The position numbers were made by a program, and so were the translations under genes. Below the pieces are notes generated by a model. It was not told the origin of the DNA. It searched no databases and saw only the letters and a program-made list of their open reading frames with translations. Of a stretch of DNA of 64,000 nt, positions 48,635 to 58,559 are shown one piece after another. Where the stretch lies: positions 17,820,817 through 17,884,816 of the forward strand of contig OX246757.1 in assembly GCA_945910035.1 (NCBI GenBank), given 5' to 3'. The DNA comes from Brachypalpus laphriformis. Taxonomy: Eukaryota; Arthropoda; Insecta; Diptera; Syrphidae. Each line of letters opens with the position of its first letter. Positions within the stretch are counted from its first letter, which is position 1.

Positions 48635-49534
48635 CAGGGTGTCCGCCGGGAACGTATACTACTTTGTTTTGCCGCCATTTTGGTAAACATTAGTCTTGAC
48701 AGTTCATATTTGGCAGTCGTGAAGTAGACACGTGGCAAATTTATTATGAAAAAATATTCGATAAACGAACGTGTTTTAATCGTTAAAACATTTTATCAAA
48801 ATCAATCATCGATTACTGTGACGATGAGAAAGTTACGTGAAATTTGTGCCAACAAAACGCACTATTTATCGTGTAGTGAATGATTTCGATGAAAGAGGGT
48901 CTGTAGGTGATAGGCCCAAGCCCAAGTAACAGTCTGGTGTGCAATTTGGTCAGAAGGAATCATTGGACCTTACTTCTTTGAAAATGAAAACGGCGTAACG
49001 GTAACTGTGAATGGGGAGCGACATCGTGATATGATTGAACACTTTTTAACGCCACAACTGCGTGCTTTGGGCTTGATTAACATGTGGTATCAACAAGTCG
49101 GTGCCATATCGCATACAGCCAGGATTACAATGGAATTACTGCGAGACCTCTTTCCACAACAAGTTATTTCAAAAAATGGTGATATTGATTGGCCTCCACG
49201 GTCGCCTGATTTGACTGCTCCTGACTTCTTTTTGTGGGGATATCTGAAAAGCAAGGTTTATGCAAACAAACCAAAAACGCTTGAGCAACTCAAACAAAAT
49301 ATTCGTGATGAAATTAATGAAATACCGCGTGAAATGTGTGAGAATGTAATGAAAAATGTGCTCAAAAGGGCTCGCATTTGTGAGACTAGCAGAGGCGGAC
49401 ATTTACCTGATATTGTATTTCATACGTAATTGCCGACATTAAATAAAACATTTATCAATATAAGATCCATTCTTTTTCATTTAATCAAAAATTATAAACA
49501 AACAAAGTAGTATACCTTCCCGGCGGACACCCGC
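48635..49534 (+). mobile_element. Tc1/mariner-superfamily DNA transposon, internally deleted
   Basis: 900 bp with terminal inverted repeats at 48635-48669 and 49500-49534. The left begins cagggtgtccgccggga; the right is its reverse complement with about three mismatches in 35. TA lies on both sides (48633-48634, 49535-49536), the TA duplication of this superfamily. The empty site in the sister LTR confirms both ends to the base. The transposase gene inside is deleted and mutated. Confidence 0.93.
48746..49429 (+). pseudogene. mariner-like transposase, deleted
   Basis: ATG at 48746 begins the helix-turn-helix N terminus (KKYSINERVLIVKTFYQNQ, MRKLREICAN). A frameshift near 48854 leads to RTIYRVVNDFDERGSVGDRP and a stop at about 48926. 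The next block starts directly at VWCAIWSEGIIGPYFFEN in the catalytic domain, so the linker and the region of the first catalytic aspartate are missing. WYQQVGA stands where related transposases have QQDGA, so the second aspartate appears to be valine. The third acidic site, in WPPRSPDLTAPDFFLWGYLK, is retained. The frame ends at 49429. It cannot be active. Confidence 0.85.
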
Positions 49535-49750
49535 TATATTTTTGTTATCTCTTTGCTTTCTCATTCTTGTTAATCAACTCATGTTAGATTTTTTGGTCTC
49601 TCGTCCACTTGGATCTGGACCAGCATTGGAGGTGGTAATAAAATAATTTCTAAGCCAATTTTGGGAATTTCTCGCAGTCGTCTTTTTATTTCACTTGCCC
49701 ATCGTTGGTTGGAACTTTGGATTTCATCGCTTTTCGTTTATTACCCAACA

Positions 49751-50202
49751 TTTTTTGGTCCATATCGAGCCGGATAAATTCGCTATCATTTGGATAATTT
49801 TCGCATTCGTTTGTTGGAATTTTGTGATCATTTTGTTCAGTCCTCGAAAATTTATTGGATATTTTCGTCATCGTTCCTTGGAATTTTTTGGGATAATTTT
49901 TGTCAAACTTTGGATGACCAACGGATCTTTTTGTGGATAAATTGCCTAGTATAATTCCTTAATATCGTTTCGGTAATTGGTTTGTATATTGTTGGAGATT
50001 TTCCCGTGGATTTGGCTGCTGATTATCAGTTAGATTAAGCACAGGCATCGTGCAAGCTATAGGTTTTACCATACCATAGAAAACATAAATTCCTTGTGCA
50101 AAGTTAATCCACGTGGTTTCTACCTTAACTGATCATTCGGGTACATCAGTCGGTTGTATCAAAAGACATTACGAGAATCAATTCGAGTTATTCTCCCCCA
50201 AG
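49751..50202 (+). other. BEL/Pao leader with probable primer-binding site
   Basis: Starts immediately after the 5' LTR. tggtccatatcgagccgg at about 49756-49773 is in the position of a tRNA primer-binding site; I do not assign the tRNA. The rest is AT-rich with no gene, up to the gag ATG at 50203. Confidence 0.6.
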
Positions 50203-52244
50203 ATGAGTTCAAATGCAAAATTCAATTCCTTAAGTGGTATACGTAGTCGCCTAAAGAGTTCGCTAACCAAACTCGCTTCCTTTACAGATACGGTAACGCT
50301 AGATGCCTTAGAAGTTCGTGCAGAAAAGGTTGATGAATTCTGGTTGAGTTCAGGGCTTCACAAGACTCTATGTATGAGTTTGCTGATAGGGAAGATTATG
50401 TTGATCCTGACCCGGAATTCGAGGAGTTTGAGGCCAAATATCTCATGGTGAAATTTGTCCTGCTCGCGTCGATTAGGGAACGTGTAACTTCTCAACAAGC
50501 TGAGAATGAGATCACGCGGAAAGTTCAGCAGCAAGCGGAGACGGTAGATCGTTTAGCGCTAAATCAAGCTATTTTGAATGATCGTTTAAATATCTCCATC
50601 GCGTCTTCGTCATCCCAACAGATAGATGTGGTTACACTCACATTTAGAATTGAGCCATTCTCGGGAAACTACCAGGATTGGCCCGCATTTCGAGATATGT
50701 TCGAGGGGTCGGTACACAACAAAACTCATCTTACACCCACACAAAAGTTTCACCTGTTAAGGTCCAGTCTTAGCGGAAAAGCATTAGATTAACTGAGTCA
50801 CATCATGATATCTGATGCTGCGTATCCTCAGGCATGGGAACGTTTAAAGCGAAAATATGATCAACCGCGTCATATAATCAGCAACTTCGTCAAACACTTT
50901 TGCAATTTGCCATGCATTCATAGTCAAAACACCACTATATTGCGCAAGATAGCAGATGAGGCGGATGAAATAATCAGGGGACTCACGTCCATCAACTCGT
51001 CGGAAAGGGACCCATGGCTAATCTACCTTCTTTTGAACAAGGTGGATCCTGATTCGCGTCAGGCATGGGCAACGGACAGTGTTGATGAAGATTATCCAAC
51101 GATCGACCAATTCCTCACCTTTCTAGAACGTCGTTGTGAAGCGCTGGAAAGCTGCAAGAGTCAGGTCCGTGATTCAAATAGAGGTAGGCAGTCGACAGTC
51201 AGGACTATGCATGCTTCGTCGTCACTTATTTGTCCCAAATGTACAAATTCACATGTGTTGTCGCAATGTGCTGATTTTTTGTCCATGGATATTCAAGCTA
51301 AAAGAGATTTCGTCAAGTCGAATAGGCTGTGCTTTAATTGTCTTCGCAGTGGTCACACTTCAGCTCGGTGTTCATCAAAATCTCGATGCAAAACTTGTAA
51401 TACCCGCGGCCACAGGCTCGTTCATTTCGATTCAGTCAATTCGAAGAATTCAGTTCGTACAAATTCGTCACAAGGTATTCATGAGGGTCAACCTGATACA
51501 AGCAATAGCTTTCAATCTTCGTCGCAGTTATCAACACAACACCTTATGAATAATCACTGCTTACGTGAAACACATCGTCTACCACAGACGTTATTGCCCA
51601 CCTCTATTGGCAACGTATTAGATAGCAGGGGTAGATATCAGCAAGTGCGGTTTCTCCTAGACTCAGAATCACAAGTATCCTTCGTTTCTGAAGCCTGTGC
51701 CCAACGGCTAGCGTTGAAACCTCGAAATGCACGTGTACTTATCAGCGGTATAGCAGTAACGACTATTTCCGCTGATGCTTATATACTACCATGGGTCACG
51801 GCAAATTTACCCGCATGTTCGTTTGACATCCAGGACTGGAATCATCTAATCAAGCTAAATTTAGCAGATACAACATTCAACGAGTCGTGTCCGATAGATG
51901 TGTTGCTAGGAGCTGACAAGGTATGGAATATTTTGCAGGGCGAATATAAGTATGGCAAACAAGGATACCCTATTGCTCAAAAAACAAATTTTGGTTGGGT
52001 TCTAACAGGGCAGTTACCTCATAACAGTCAGCAGCAAGTTCATTCGCATCACAGTATTCCCGATGTTGATTCTATTCTACAAGCTTTCTGGACTATCGAA
52101 GAAGTAGATCCAAAATCAATTCTCTCTCAAGAGGAAAAGGAAATTGAGGAGCATTTCGTCAGCACTCATGATTATCTACCGGAAAGAATTCTCCGTTCTA
52201 ACTCAACTCGCTATTCTGCGGTCAATCGGGCTATCTACCAGTAG
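50203..52244 (+). pseudogene. BEL/Pao gag and aspartic protease, broken
   Basis: The frame from ATG 50203 (SSNAKFNSLSGIRSRLKSSL) shifts near 50340 into YEFADREDYVDPDPEFEEFE. It continues through the DUF1759-like gag segment (FSGNYQDWPAFRDMFEGSVH, KFHLLRSSLSGKALD), has TAA at 50790, then resumes with AYPQAWERLKRKYDQPR in the same frame to 52244. Zinc-knuckle-like cysteines: CPKCTNSHVLSQC, then CFNCLRSGHTSARC and CKTCNTRGH. The protease region (DUF1758-like) has VRFLLDSESQVSFVSEACAQ, where the usual DSG is DSE, followed by PIDVLLGADKVWNIL and KTNFGWVLTGQLP. The frame runs into EEHFVSTHDY, the lead-in to RT, and then the RT is missing. Confidence 0.85.
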
Positions 52245-52518
52245 TACATCCCTTCAACTGCACGGGTTCTCCGATGCCTCTGCAGTTGCGTACGCCGCAG
52301 TAATTTATTCTCGGTATCAGTTACCAAATGGACAGTTCGAAACCCAAATTGTGGTAGCTAAGACTCGGGTTGCTCCGTTTAAGCATATTACCATACCTCG
52401 TCTCGAATTGTGCGCAGCACTTTTATTGGCTAGACTTCTCGAAGCTGTGCAAAAATCGTTGAAAATCACCTTCCCACATGTCTTCGCATGGAGTGATTCG
52501 CAAATCGTGTTATCGTAG
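52144..52518 (+). pseudogene. BEL/Pao RNase H, joined to the pre-RT segment
   Basis: SLQLHGFSDASAVAYAAVIY, FETQIVVAKTRVAPFK, ITIPRLELCAALLLARL and HVFAWSDSQIVLS are the conserved RNase H blocks of BEL/Pao pol, with catalytic acidic residues in SDAS, RLEL and SDSQ. It is reached within about 70 bp of the protease/pre-RT frame, in another frame. The whole RT (some 400 residues in intact relatives) is therefore deleted, with a breakpoint between about 52170 and 52240. It ends with TAG at 52516. Confidence 0.82.
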
Positions 52519-53356
52519 CTATCTTTACCATGTCATAGATGGGATCCATTCGTCAGAAATCGCTGTTCAGAAATCCTAACTACCATTCCAAGAAGCCGAT
52601 AGTTCCATGTTCGGTCGGAATACAACCCTGTCGATTGCGCGTCTCGCGGAATACCGCCCTCCAAGCTATTGGATCATCCTATCTGGTGGCATGGACCACA
52701 CTGGCTCTTGCAAAATGCAGACCACTGGCCTATCGCAATCAACTTTGAAGAGCATCCGGACTGCATTAAAGAAGAAAGAAAGCCAGTGCAGCAGGCATTA
52801 GTAGGGGTAACTTCTGACCATCCTTTCGAAATCCTGTCATTGAAAATCTCGTCTTGGCACATGTTGATTAGGTGCGTCGCGTTTCTTCTTCGCTTTATTT
52901 CGAAAACTCGCAAGTGGACTAGTACTTCGTCTCGTTACTTAAAGGCTCAGGAATATCACAACGCAAAACGAAGTGTCATACAATTGTTACAAGGTATCCA
53001 CTTCACAAAGGAGCTCGTGTACTTTCGATACATATGGTAAATTTCCTGATAACTGCAAACTTTTAAGCCTAACTCCATTTCTAGATTAGCACAAAATACT
53101 TCGAATAGGGGGACGAATCGATGAAGCCAACATCGCCTACAACGCTAAACACTCCATCATAATCCCCAAAGGCCATCGCATCACCCAACTGATTCTGCTC
53201 GATGCGGACGTTAGATTTCTTCATTCTGGAGTAACAACACTTTTCGCACTTATTCGTCAGGAGTACTGGATAATCGGCTGCAGAAACTCGCTAAGGACGA
53301 TATCTTTCAAATGTTCGGTTTGCTTCGAGCAGAGGAAAACTACCGCCAGCCAAATT
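52519..53356 (+). pseudogene. BEL/Pao RNase H to integrase linker and zinc-binding region
   Basis: Broken frames hold NPVDCASRG, LLDHPIWWHGPHWLLQN (52600-52720), a poorly conserved linker (RCVAFLLRFISKTRKW), LRIGGRIDEANIAYNAKHS, IIIPKGHRITQLIL, HSGVTTLFALIRQEYWIIG and CSVCFEQRKTTA. The last part is the HH-CC zinc-binding N terminus of integrase. Several frameshifts separate the pieces. The order is standard for BEL/Pao. Confidence 0.78.
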
Positions 53357-54304
53357 ATGGGAAATTTACCTCCTCAAATAGTTCTTCAGAGTAGACCATT
53401 TGCTCATTGCGGATGCGATTACGCCAGTCCAATCGCCATCAGAATTAAGTTCGGAAGAAAATGCCACATTTCCAAGGGATATATCTGGCTGTCCGTATGC
53501 CTGGTGACAAAAGCAATACACCTTGAACTCGTGAGTGACCTAACAACGGATGCATTTTTGGCAGCACTTCGTCGATTTACTGGGCGACGCGGTAAACCTT
53601 CCCACATATACACTGACAATGGGACAAACTTCCGGGGGTGCGCTCGTGCTTTGTCAGAAATGCACAACCTCGTGCTTTCGCAGAATCACAACTCAGCTGT
53701 GAAAGAATCTCTAGCACGAGATGGTATAACATGGCATTTCATAACCCCATCAGCCCCACATTTTGGCGGATTATGAGAGGCGGGCGTGAAGTCCGTCAAG
53801 CATCATCTCCGAAGGGTAATCGGAGAAGATAGTCTCAATTTTGAACAATTATATACGTTTCTCACGCAAGTGGAAGGGATTCTCAATTCTAGGCCTTTAT
53901 GTCCAATGTCTGATAACGACATTGACCCACTAACTCCTGCTTATTTCTTTCTAGGCGAGCCATATTCTGCAGTTCCAGAGCCTTCAGTGGACCTACCAAC
54001 TAATCGTTTGTCGTCGTGGCAGTCCATACAAGCCAAGGTACAGGGCTACTGGAAACGGTGGAGTATGGAATACCTCACCTCACTTCAAAATCGACCAAAG
54101 TGGCAGAAAGTACAACGTGACATGCAGATTAATGACCTCGTTCTGGTTAAGGACCCGAATCTCCCTCCTGGCAAATGGATTATAGGAAGAGTTGTGAAGA
54201 CCCATCCTGGTAAGGACGGACACGTACGAGTTGTTACCCTGAAGACCGCCAATGGAAGTTTTCTTCGACCAATTCACAAGCTCGCACTTCTACCCTTAAG
54301 CTGA
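53357..54304 (+). pseudogene. BEL/Pao integrase core and DUF5641-like C terminus, one stop
   Basis: One frame throughout. The catalytic core has FAHCGCDYASPI (first D), GYIWLSVCLVTKAIHLELVS, IYTDNGTNFRGC (second D) and TPSAPHFGGL. A TGA at 53774 stands where TGG is normal, then EAGVKSVKHHLRRV (catalytic E). The C-terminal part has LTPAYFFLGEP, WQSIQAKVQGYWKRWSMEYL, DLVLVKDPNLPPGKWIIGRV and GSFLRPIHKLALL. The frame stops at 54302, 27 bp before the 3' LTR. Apart from the nonsense codon the core looks conserved. Confidence 0.87.
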
Positions 54305-54315
54305 AACTATGTTCC

Positions 54316-54328
54316 AGGGGTGGCGGAA
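54316..54328 (+). promoter_or_regulatory. BEL/Pao polypurine tract
   Basis: aggggtggcggaa lies directly before the 3' LTR, the position from which plus-strand DNA synthesis is primed in LTR retrotransposons. One pyrimidine-containing step (tggcgg) interrupts the purines. Confidence 0.6.
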
Positions 54329-54721
54329 GGTTTAGAAATAGTATGCGTTCAAACTGCCAAACTACACATAACAAACCCTATGTTTGATATAATTTATATG
54401 TTCTCTCTTCTGATTGATCAAGTAACGTAACTTAAACTAAATCAACTTACTACTATGTGCTCTTGCCCTTGAACTTGAAACTTATTGTTACAGTAATCCT
54501 AATTCTATGTTTTTGTAATCTCTTTGCTTTCTCATTCTTGTTAATCAACTCATGTTAAATTTGTTGGTCTCTCGTCCACTTGGATCTGGACCAGCATTGG
54601 AGGTGGTAATAAAATAATTTCTAAGCCAATTTTGGGAATTTCTCGCAGTCGTTTTTTTATTTCACTTGCCCATCATTGGTTGGAACTTTGAATTTCATCG
54701 CTTTTCGTTTATTACCCAACA
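54329..54721 (+). repeat. BEL/Pao 3' LTR
   Basis: 393 bp, collinear with the 5' LTR and without the transposon insert, ending ttattacccaaca. The first base is g instead of t. It preserves the empty target attctatg for the Tc1/mariner-like element. About eleven differences from the 5' LTR were counted by eye. Confidence 0.93.
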
Positions 54722-54996
54722 GGTCTAATAATAACAATCATCAAAATAATTTTTGAACTTTAGGAAATGTTTCACAGAATGAATCAATGGAAGTTGAACA
54801 TGTTCAAATGCCAAGTTCTTCAATAACCCATTCATCACAAATACTACGAATTCAGATCAATATAAACTGCAAAATTTTCAATTTCCCACACCTGACATTT
54901 ACCCTGTATAATCGTAAAAACCAAGTCAATGCCAATCAAGATTTTGATAGATTCAGGCGCAGGGACATCCCTAATTCAAAAAAATCTTTTCCATAG
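54722..54996 (+). pseudogene. gypsy gag, C-terminal part
   Basis: Resumes the gag frame after the BEL element: ggtct is followed by codons for NNNNHQNNF, then TGA, then TLGNVSQNESMEVEHVQM and an end at 54994. The asparagine-rich start matches the composition of the last left-hand residues before the break. The end overlaps the protease frame at 54929. Confidence 0.65.
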
Positions 54997-55138
54997 TTCC
55001 TTCAAAATGGAATTCAGCTATCCTTTGGCAATTAAAGCCATCAATTCAAGTGCAGTGAATAACTCAAAATCACGATTCCACTTTTTGCAGAGTTTAAAAA
55101 AGCCTCTACAAAAAGTTAAATGCTTGAAACAGACTTAG
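54929..55138 (+). pseudogene. gypsy protease fragment
   Basis: ATG 54929 frame. PIKILIDSGAGTSLIQKNLF contains the aspartic protease active-site motif DSGAGTS. The frame closes at 55136, but DFDGIIGCNILKPLQAKIDF, the usual end of the retropepsin domain, is found in the overlapping frame from 55120, so a frameshift divides the protease. The frame overlap with gag is typical of gypsy pol, expressed by frameshifting. Confidence 0.75.
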
Positions 55139-56124
55139 ATAGTGATTTTGACGGAATAATAGGTTGCAATATCTTAAAACCTCTTCAGGCGAAAATTGAC
55201 TTCGATAGCTTAAAGCTTGTTACAAAAGAAGCTACTTTACCTCTAATATTTTGTAATTCCCAACGTTCATTAACTGCAGAAGAAGTAAATACCTTCAGCA
55301 ATTCTGAGACAGAAATATGTTTCGAGAAACCAAATATAGACTTAATTAAAAGTAAGCTCTTAATTAATGATTTAAATGGAGAAGAAATTAAAGCCCTTAT
55401 CACTTGCATTAAAAAATTTTCAAAAGTGTTCTATCTTGAAGGCGATGTTTTAACATCTGTAATAAATTATACCCACAAGATCCCAACTAAAAACATCATC
55501 CCTATATTTTCGAAAACCTATAGGTATCATGAGGCACACAAAAATGGCATCATAAAATATTCAAGAAGTCCATATAATGCCCCAATATGGGTCGTTCCCA
55601 AGAAAGTCGATAATTCTGGACAAATGAAATGGCGCATCGTAGTCGATTATAGGAAACTGATCGACGTAATGATAGAAGACAAATATCCGATTCCTAACTT
55701 GGAAGATATTTTGCCCAACCTGGGAAATGCGCAGTACTTTTCAACTATCGATCTAGCAAAAGGATTCCAAGAAATCCCTGCAAGTAAGGAAGCTAGGCAT
55801 AAGACGGCTTTTTCAACTTCAAATGGCCACTACGAGTTTACTCGTATGCCATTTGGTTTGAAAAATGCACCTGCATCCCTTCAAAGGATGATGAATGAGG
55901 TGCTATACGATTTAGTAAATAAAATTTGTGTTATGTATCTTGACGATGTACTCATTTTTTCCGCCTCGCTTCAGAAGCATATTGACTCCCTTAACAAACT
56001 ATTAAAACGCCTCCTTGAATGCAACTTAAAAGTGCAAATCGATAAGTGCAACTTCTTAAAACGTCAGACAGAGTATCTGGGACACATAGTTTCACACGAA
56101 AGAATAAAACATAATAAAAATTAA
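55120..56124 (+). pseudogene. gypsy reverse transcriptase, 3' end deleted
   Basis: 334 open codons. After the protease end comes the RT: SPYNAPIWVVPKK, KWRIVVDYRKLID, YPIPNLEDILPNLGNAQYFS, TIDLAKGFQEIP, FTRMPFGLKNAPASLQRMMN, the catalytic VMYLDDVLIFS, and TEYLGHIVSHERIKHN. These are strong Ty3/gypsy motifs with the YLDD centre intact. The frame stops at 56122 and RNase H starts about 12 bp later. The normal connection (thumb and tether with LGxxxYYRRFI) of roughly 60-70 residues is missing, an internal deletion with short AT-rich filler. Confidence 0.9.
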
Positions 56125-56135
56125 TAAAATTAATA

Positions 56136-56669
56136 TTGCAGACGGACAAGCTTAAAAAACTTATATGCAGTAGTCCAGTCTTAGCCTACCCAGATTTTGG
56201 AAAAGGTTTTACCTTGACAACCGATGCAAGCAATGCAGCATTAGGAGCAGTACTATCGCAAACCCACCACCCTATAGCTTTTGCATCTAGAACTCTTCAA
56301 CGCCATGAATTGAATTATAGTACAATAGAAAAAGAGCTGCTCTCCATTGTTTGGGCGACCAAATATTTCAGATCATATTTATTCCGACGAAAGTTTACAA
56401 TACAAACAGACCACCGACCATTAATATGGTTAAACTCCCCGAAAGAACCTAATCTCAAGTTACAACGGTGGAAAATTCGACTGAATGATTTTGATTTTGA
56501 TATCGAATATATAAAAGGAAAGAAGAACTATGTTGCTAATTACTTAAGTCGCCTAGAAACAAATTGCTTAGAAGAAGATGACATCAGATCTAACATGGCA
56601 ACAATCCATAGTGGTAAAGAGAACCTTAACGATCAAATATATATAACCGAAAGTCCAGCAAATATATAG
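56136..56669 (+). pseudogene. gypsy RNase H and linker
   Basis: LICSSPVLAYPDFGKGFTL, TTDASNAALGAVLSQ, HPIAFASRTLQRHELNYS, EKELLSIVWATKYFRSYL, TDHRPLIWL and VANYLSRLE are the standard gypsy RNase H blocks. The acidic residues in TDAS, EKEL and TDHR are kept. No proper ATG is needed because it is part of pol. A stop at 56667 separates it from the integrase remnants. Confidence 0.88.
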
Positions 56670-57931
56670 AAATATAAATTAATTTTAGAAAAAAAGAATT
56701 CACAACGTTATTCAAACAAATTTTTGTATCAAAAGAAACGAAGGTCGATAATTACTTTACCAAAATACGATGAAAACTATGTCACAAATATTCTTAGAGA
56801 ACTTCTACCTATTAAGGGAACATTGGGAGTCTATTGTAAGGACGACGGCATATTTAAAAAATTTCAGAATACTATAATCAGATATTTTTCAAATTCTTCA
56901 TATATGAAAATTCTTCGATGTACGAAACTTTTACGAGCAAAAAAAGGTATTAGAGTTAATAGAATGCACTCATTTAGCAGAAAACCGTAGAGGAATTGAA
57001 GAAACACATTTGGAGTTAAAAGATTATTTTGCTTTCCGAATTTCAAACTAGAAATTTACAAATTTATTAGGTTAGGTTAAGTTGGCTGTCCACACGAGAG
57101 TGCAGACACACTTAGACTTAGAAATTTAATAACAATTGCATACTTTGCAATATGTGTCATGCCAATAAAACCAAAATTCATTATTTCTAAAACACCAAAC
57201 ATTCTTATGTGCATCGATAAATTTACCAAACATGCCTCACAGACAGGAACTCATTAACAATAGTAGGTATTCTTAAACATAGATTTTCTATTTTAGGAAA
57301 GCCGTCAAAAATCATAGCCGATAATGAATTTAATACAGCTTTTATCAAACATTTTTTCAATAAAGAAGATATTCGTTATCACTTTACTTCCCCCAATACA
57401 CATACAGGTAATTCACTTATTGAACGATTTCACCTTACACTAAATGAACATATTCGACAGTTTAAACTCGACAGAGAAAATAGCGATACTGAAGACAAAA
57501 TACTAGTCTTTAAAGCAGTCGAAATTTATAATGACACTATACATTCTGCAACAAAATATAAGCCTAACGTTCTTTTACATGGCACTATGAGCAACTCAGA
57601 ATGGAAATCACTTAGACGAAAAATTCGTGAAAATAAGACGAAACAAATAACAAAAATACATGAAAATCGAACTGATTGTCCTGAATTAAAAAATAAAGAT
57701 CTGGTGAAAAATTTAGGATTTCACAATATAAAACATTTACCAAGATACATTACTAAGGAAGTACAGACAAAAAATAAAACTTGTTTTAGAGATGAAAAGG
57801 GTATAAAGAGGGACAGACAAATAGTTAAAAGGTCTTTTAAGTACCAAAAACCGTTGAAAAATGTACAATTTGATAGAAAGTATACTGGTAGAGATTATTC
57901 AAAAAGACAAAAGGGCCAAACAGAAAAATAG
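56670..57931 (+). pseudogene. gypsy integrase region, broken and interrupted
   Basis: Pieces in several frames: KLLRAKKGIRVNRMHSFSRK (near 56930), FCFPNFKLEIYKF, then the LINE stub, then NNCILCNMCHANKT, which together make the zinc-binding domain across the insertion. MCIDKFTKHASQ (about 57210) holds the first catalytic D, KPSKIIADNEFNTAFIKHFF (57300) the second, and SLIERFHLTLNEHIRQF (57415) the E. From 57587 a 114-codon frame continues in a basic C terminus (RRKIRENKTKQITKIHENR, RDYSKRQKGQTEK). Stops and frameshifts are frequent in the first half. Confidence 0.8.
57067..57121 (-). mobile_element. 55-bp 3' stub of the LOA/I-like LINE
   Basis: Reads ttaggttaggttaagttgg, then ctgtccacacgagagtg and cagacacacttagac. 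This is the reverse complement of the last about 55 bp of the element at 38801-44139, with a couple of differences. It is bounded by a perfect 7-bp duplication aaattta (57060-57066 and 57122-57128). Removing stub and one copy rejoins the gypsy zinc-binding coding sequence in frame (YKF then NNNCILC). It is an extremely short, 5'-truncated retrotransposition event. Confidence 0.88.
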
Positions 57932-58559
57932 AAAATATAACAATAAAATTAACTCTTAATTGACTTCTTAATTTTTACAGTAATTACTTAAGCATCTAAC
58001 AGAAAGAAACATACCCACATTAATGTAAGAATAAATTTCAGATGTTCACTATTATTGATAGATTTAAGAATTTGTAATAATAATAATTAAATACGGAATA
58101 CGTATGATATAAAAAAAATAAACGTGAACAAACTTATTGGAATTTTCTTTTTCGTTCATAAATTAAGTACATTCGTAATGAAATTAATTTGCATACTAAA
58201 CAGTTTACTATCATCAAAAACATTCTTTTGTTGTAACTTCATTTATCATTTTGCATATTTATCTTCACATATAAAAGAAAATGTATCACGTATTTTTATT
58301 ATTCTATGTTTATAGAAAAACTATGAACCACTGTAAACACAGAAATCAAATGAAACTTCATGAATGAAATGCGAAGGTAAATGGTACGCATACGCCACAG
58401 TCACCAATTGGATAAATTTTAGTTCATCGACATTACACTGACCTGCATTAGATAACACCCCACATTTTTAATAAAATAATTATTTGTTCATCCAGCTTCT
58501 AACCTAACATTGACAATTAGACGTTTTTTAGGCGTATTGTACATACTTCGACCGGAGGA
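57932..58559. other. AT-rich stretch between gypsy integrase and CR1-like LINE
   Basis: No recognisable gene. A 63-codon hydrophobic frame at 58124-58315 has no family resemblance that I can see. The stretch may include the gypsy 3' end, but I found no match to the 47.4-47.9 kb region that would define LTRs. Confidence 0.35.

Larger units (their letters stand above)
48456..49750 (+). repeat. BEL/Pao 5' LTR, split by a Tc1/mariner-like element
   Basis: Starts tgtttagaaatagtatgcg and ends ttattacccaaca. Without the 900-bp insert and one TA it is 393 bp, the same length as the 3' LTR. The insertion site is attcta; the 3' LTR shows the uninterrupted sequence at about 54505. Confidence 0.93.
48456..54721 (+). 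mobile_element. BEL/Pao LTR retrotransposon, non-autonomous (no RT)
   Basis: Two LTRs (48456-49750 with an internal insertion, and 54329-54721) flank gag, protease, RNase H and integrase domains of BEL/Pao type. A perfect 5-bp target duplication ggtct lies at 48451-48455 and 54722-54726. LTRs end with cccaaca (TG...CA form; the first base of the 3' copy is mutated). A purine-rich tract precedes the 3' LTR. LTR-to-LTR differences are about eleven in 393 bp by eye, so the insertion is old. The reverse transcriptase core is deleted, and stops and frameshifts are present. Confidence 0.92.
47921..57931 (+). mobile_element. Ty3/gypsy LTR retrotransposon, coding remnant split by later insertions
   Basis: Gag, protease, RT, RNase H and integrase remnants occur in standard Ty3/gypsy order. 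They are interrupted by a BEL/Pao element (48456-54721) within gag and by a LINE stub (57067-57121) in the integrase region. The gag frame continues across the BEL insertion when one 5-bp duplication is removed. The RT resembles the Drosophila 17.6/297 type. LTRs could not be identified on either side, so the true ends are unknown. Stops, frameshifts and one internal deletion make it inactive. Confidence 0.85.

Noticed and set aside
58124..58315. Hydrophobic 63-codon frame after the gypsy integrase as an env gene
   Set aside because: Too short, AT-driven composition, no cysteine pattern or other env-like feature; not supportable.
57932..58559. Gypsy 3' LTR paired with 47359-47920
   Set aside because: No shared stretch was found by eye; both regions are AT-rich and only short chance matches appear.
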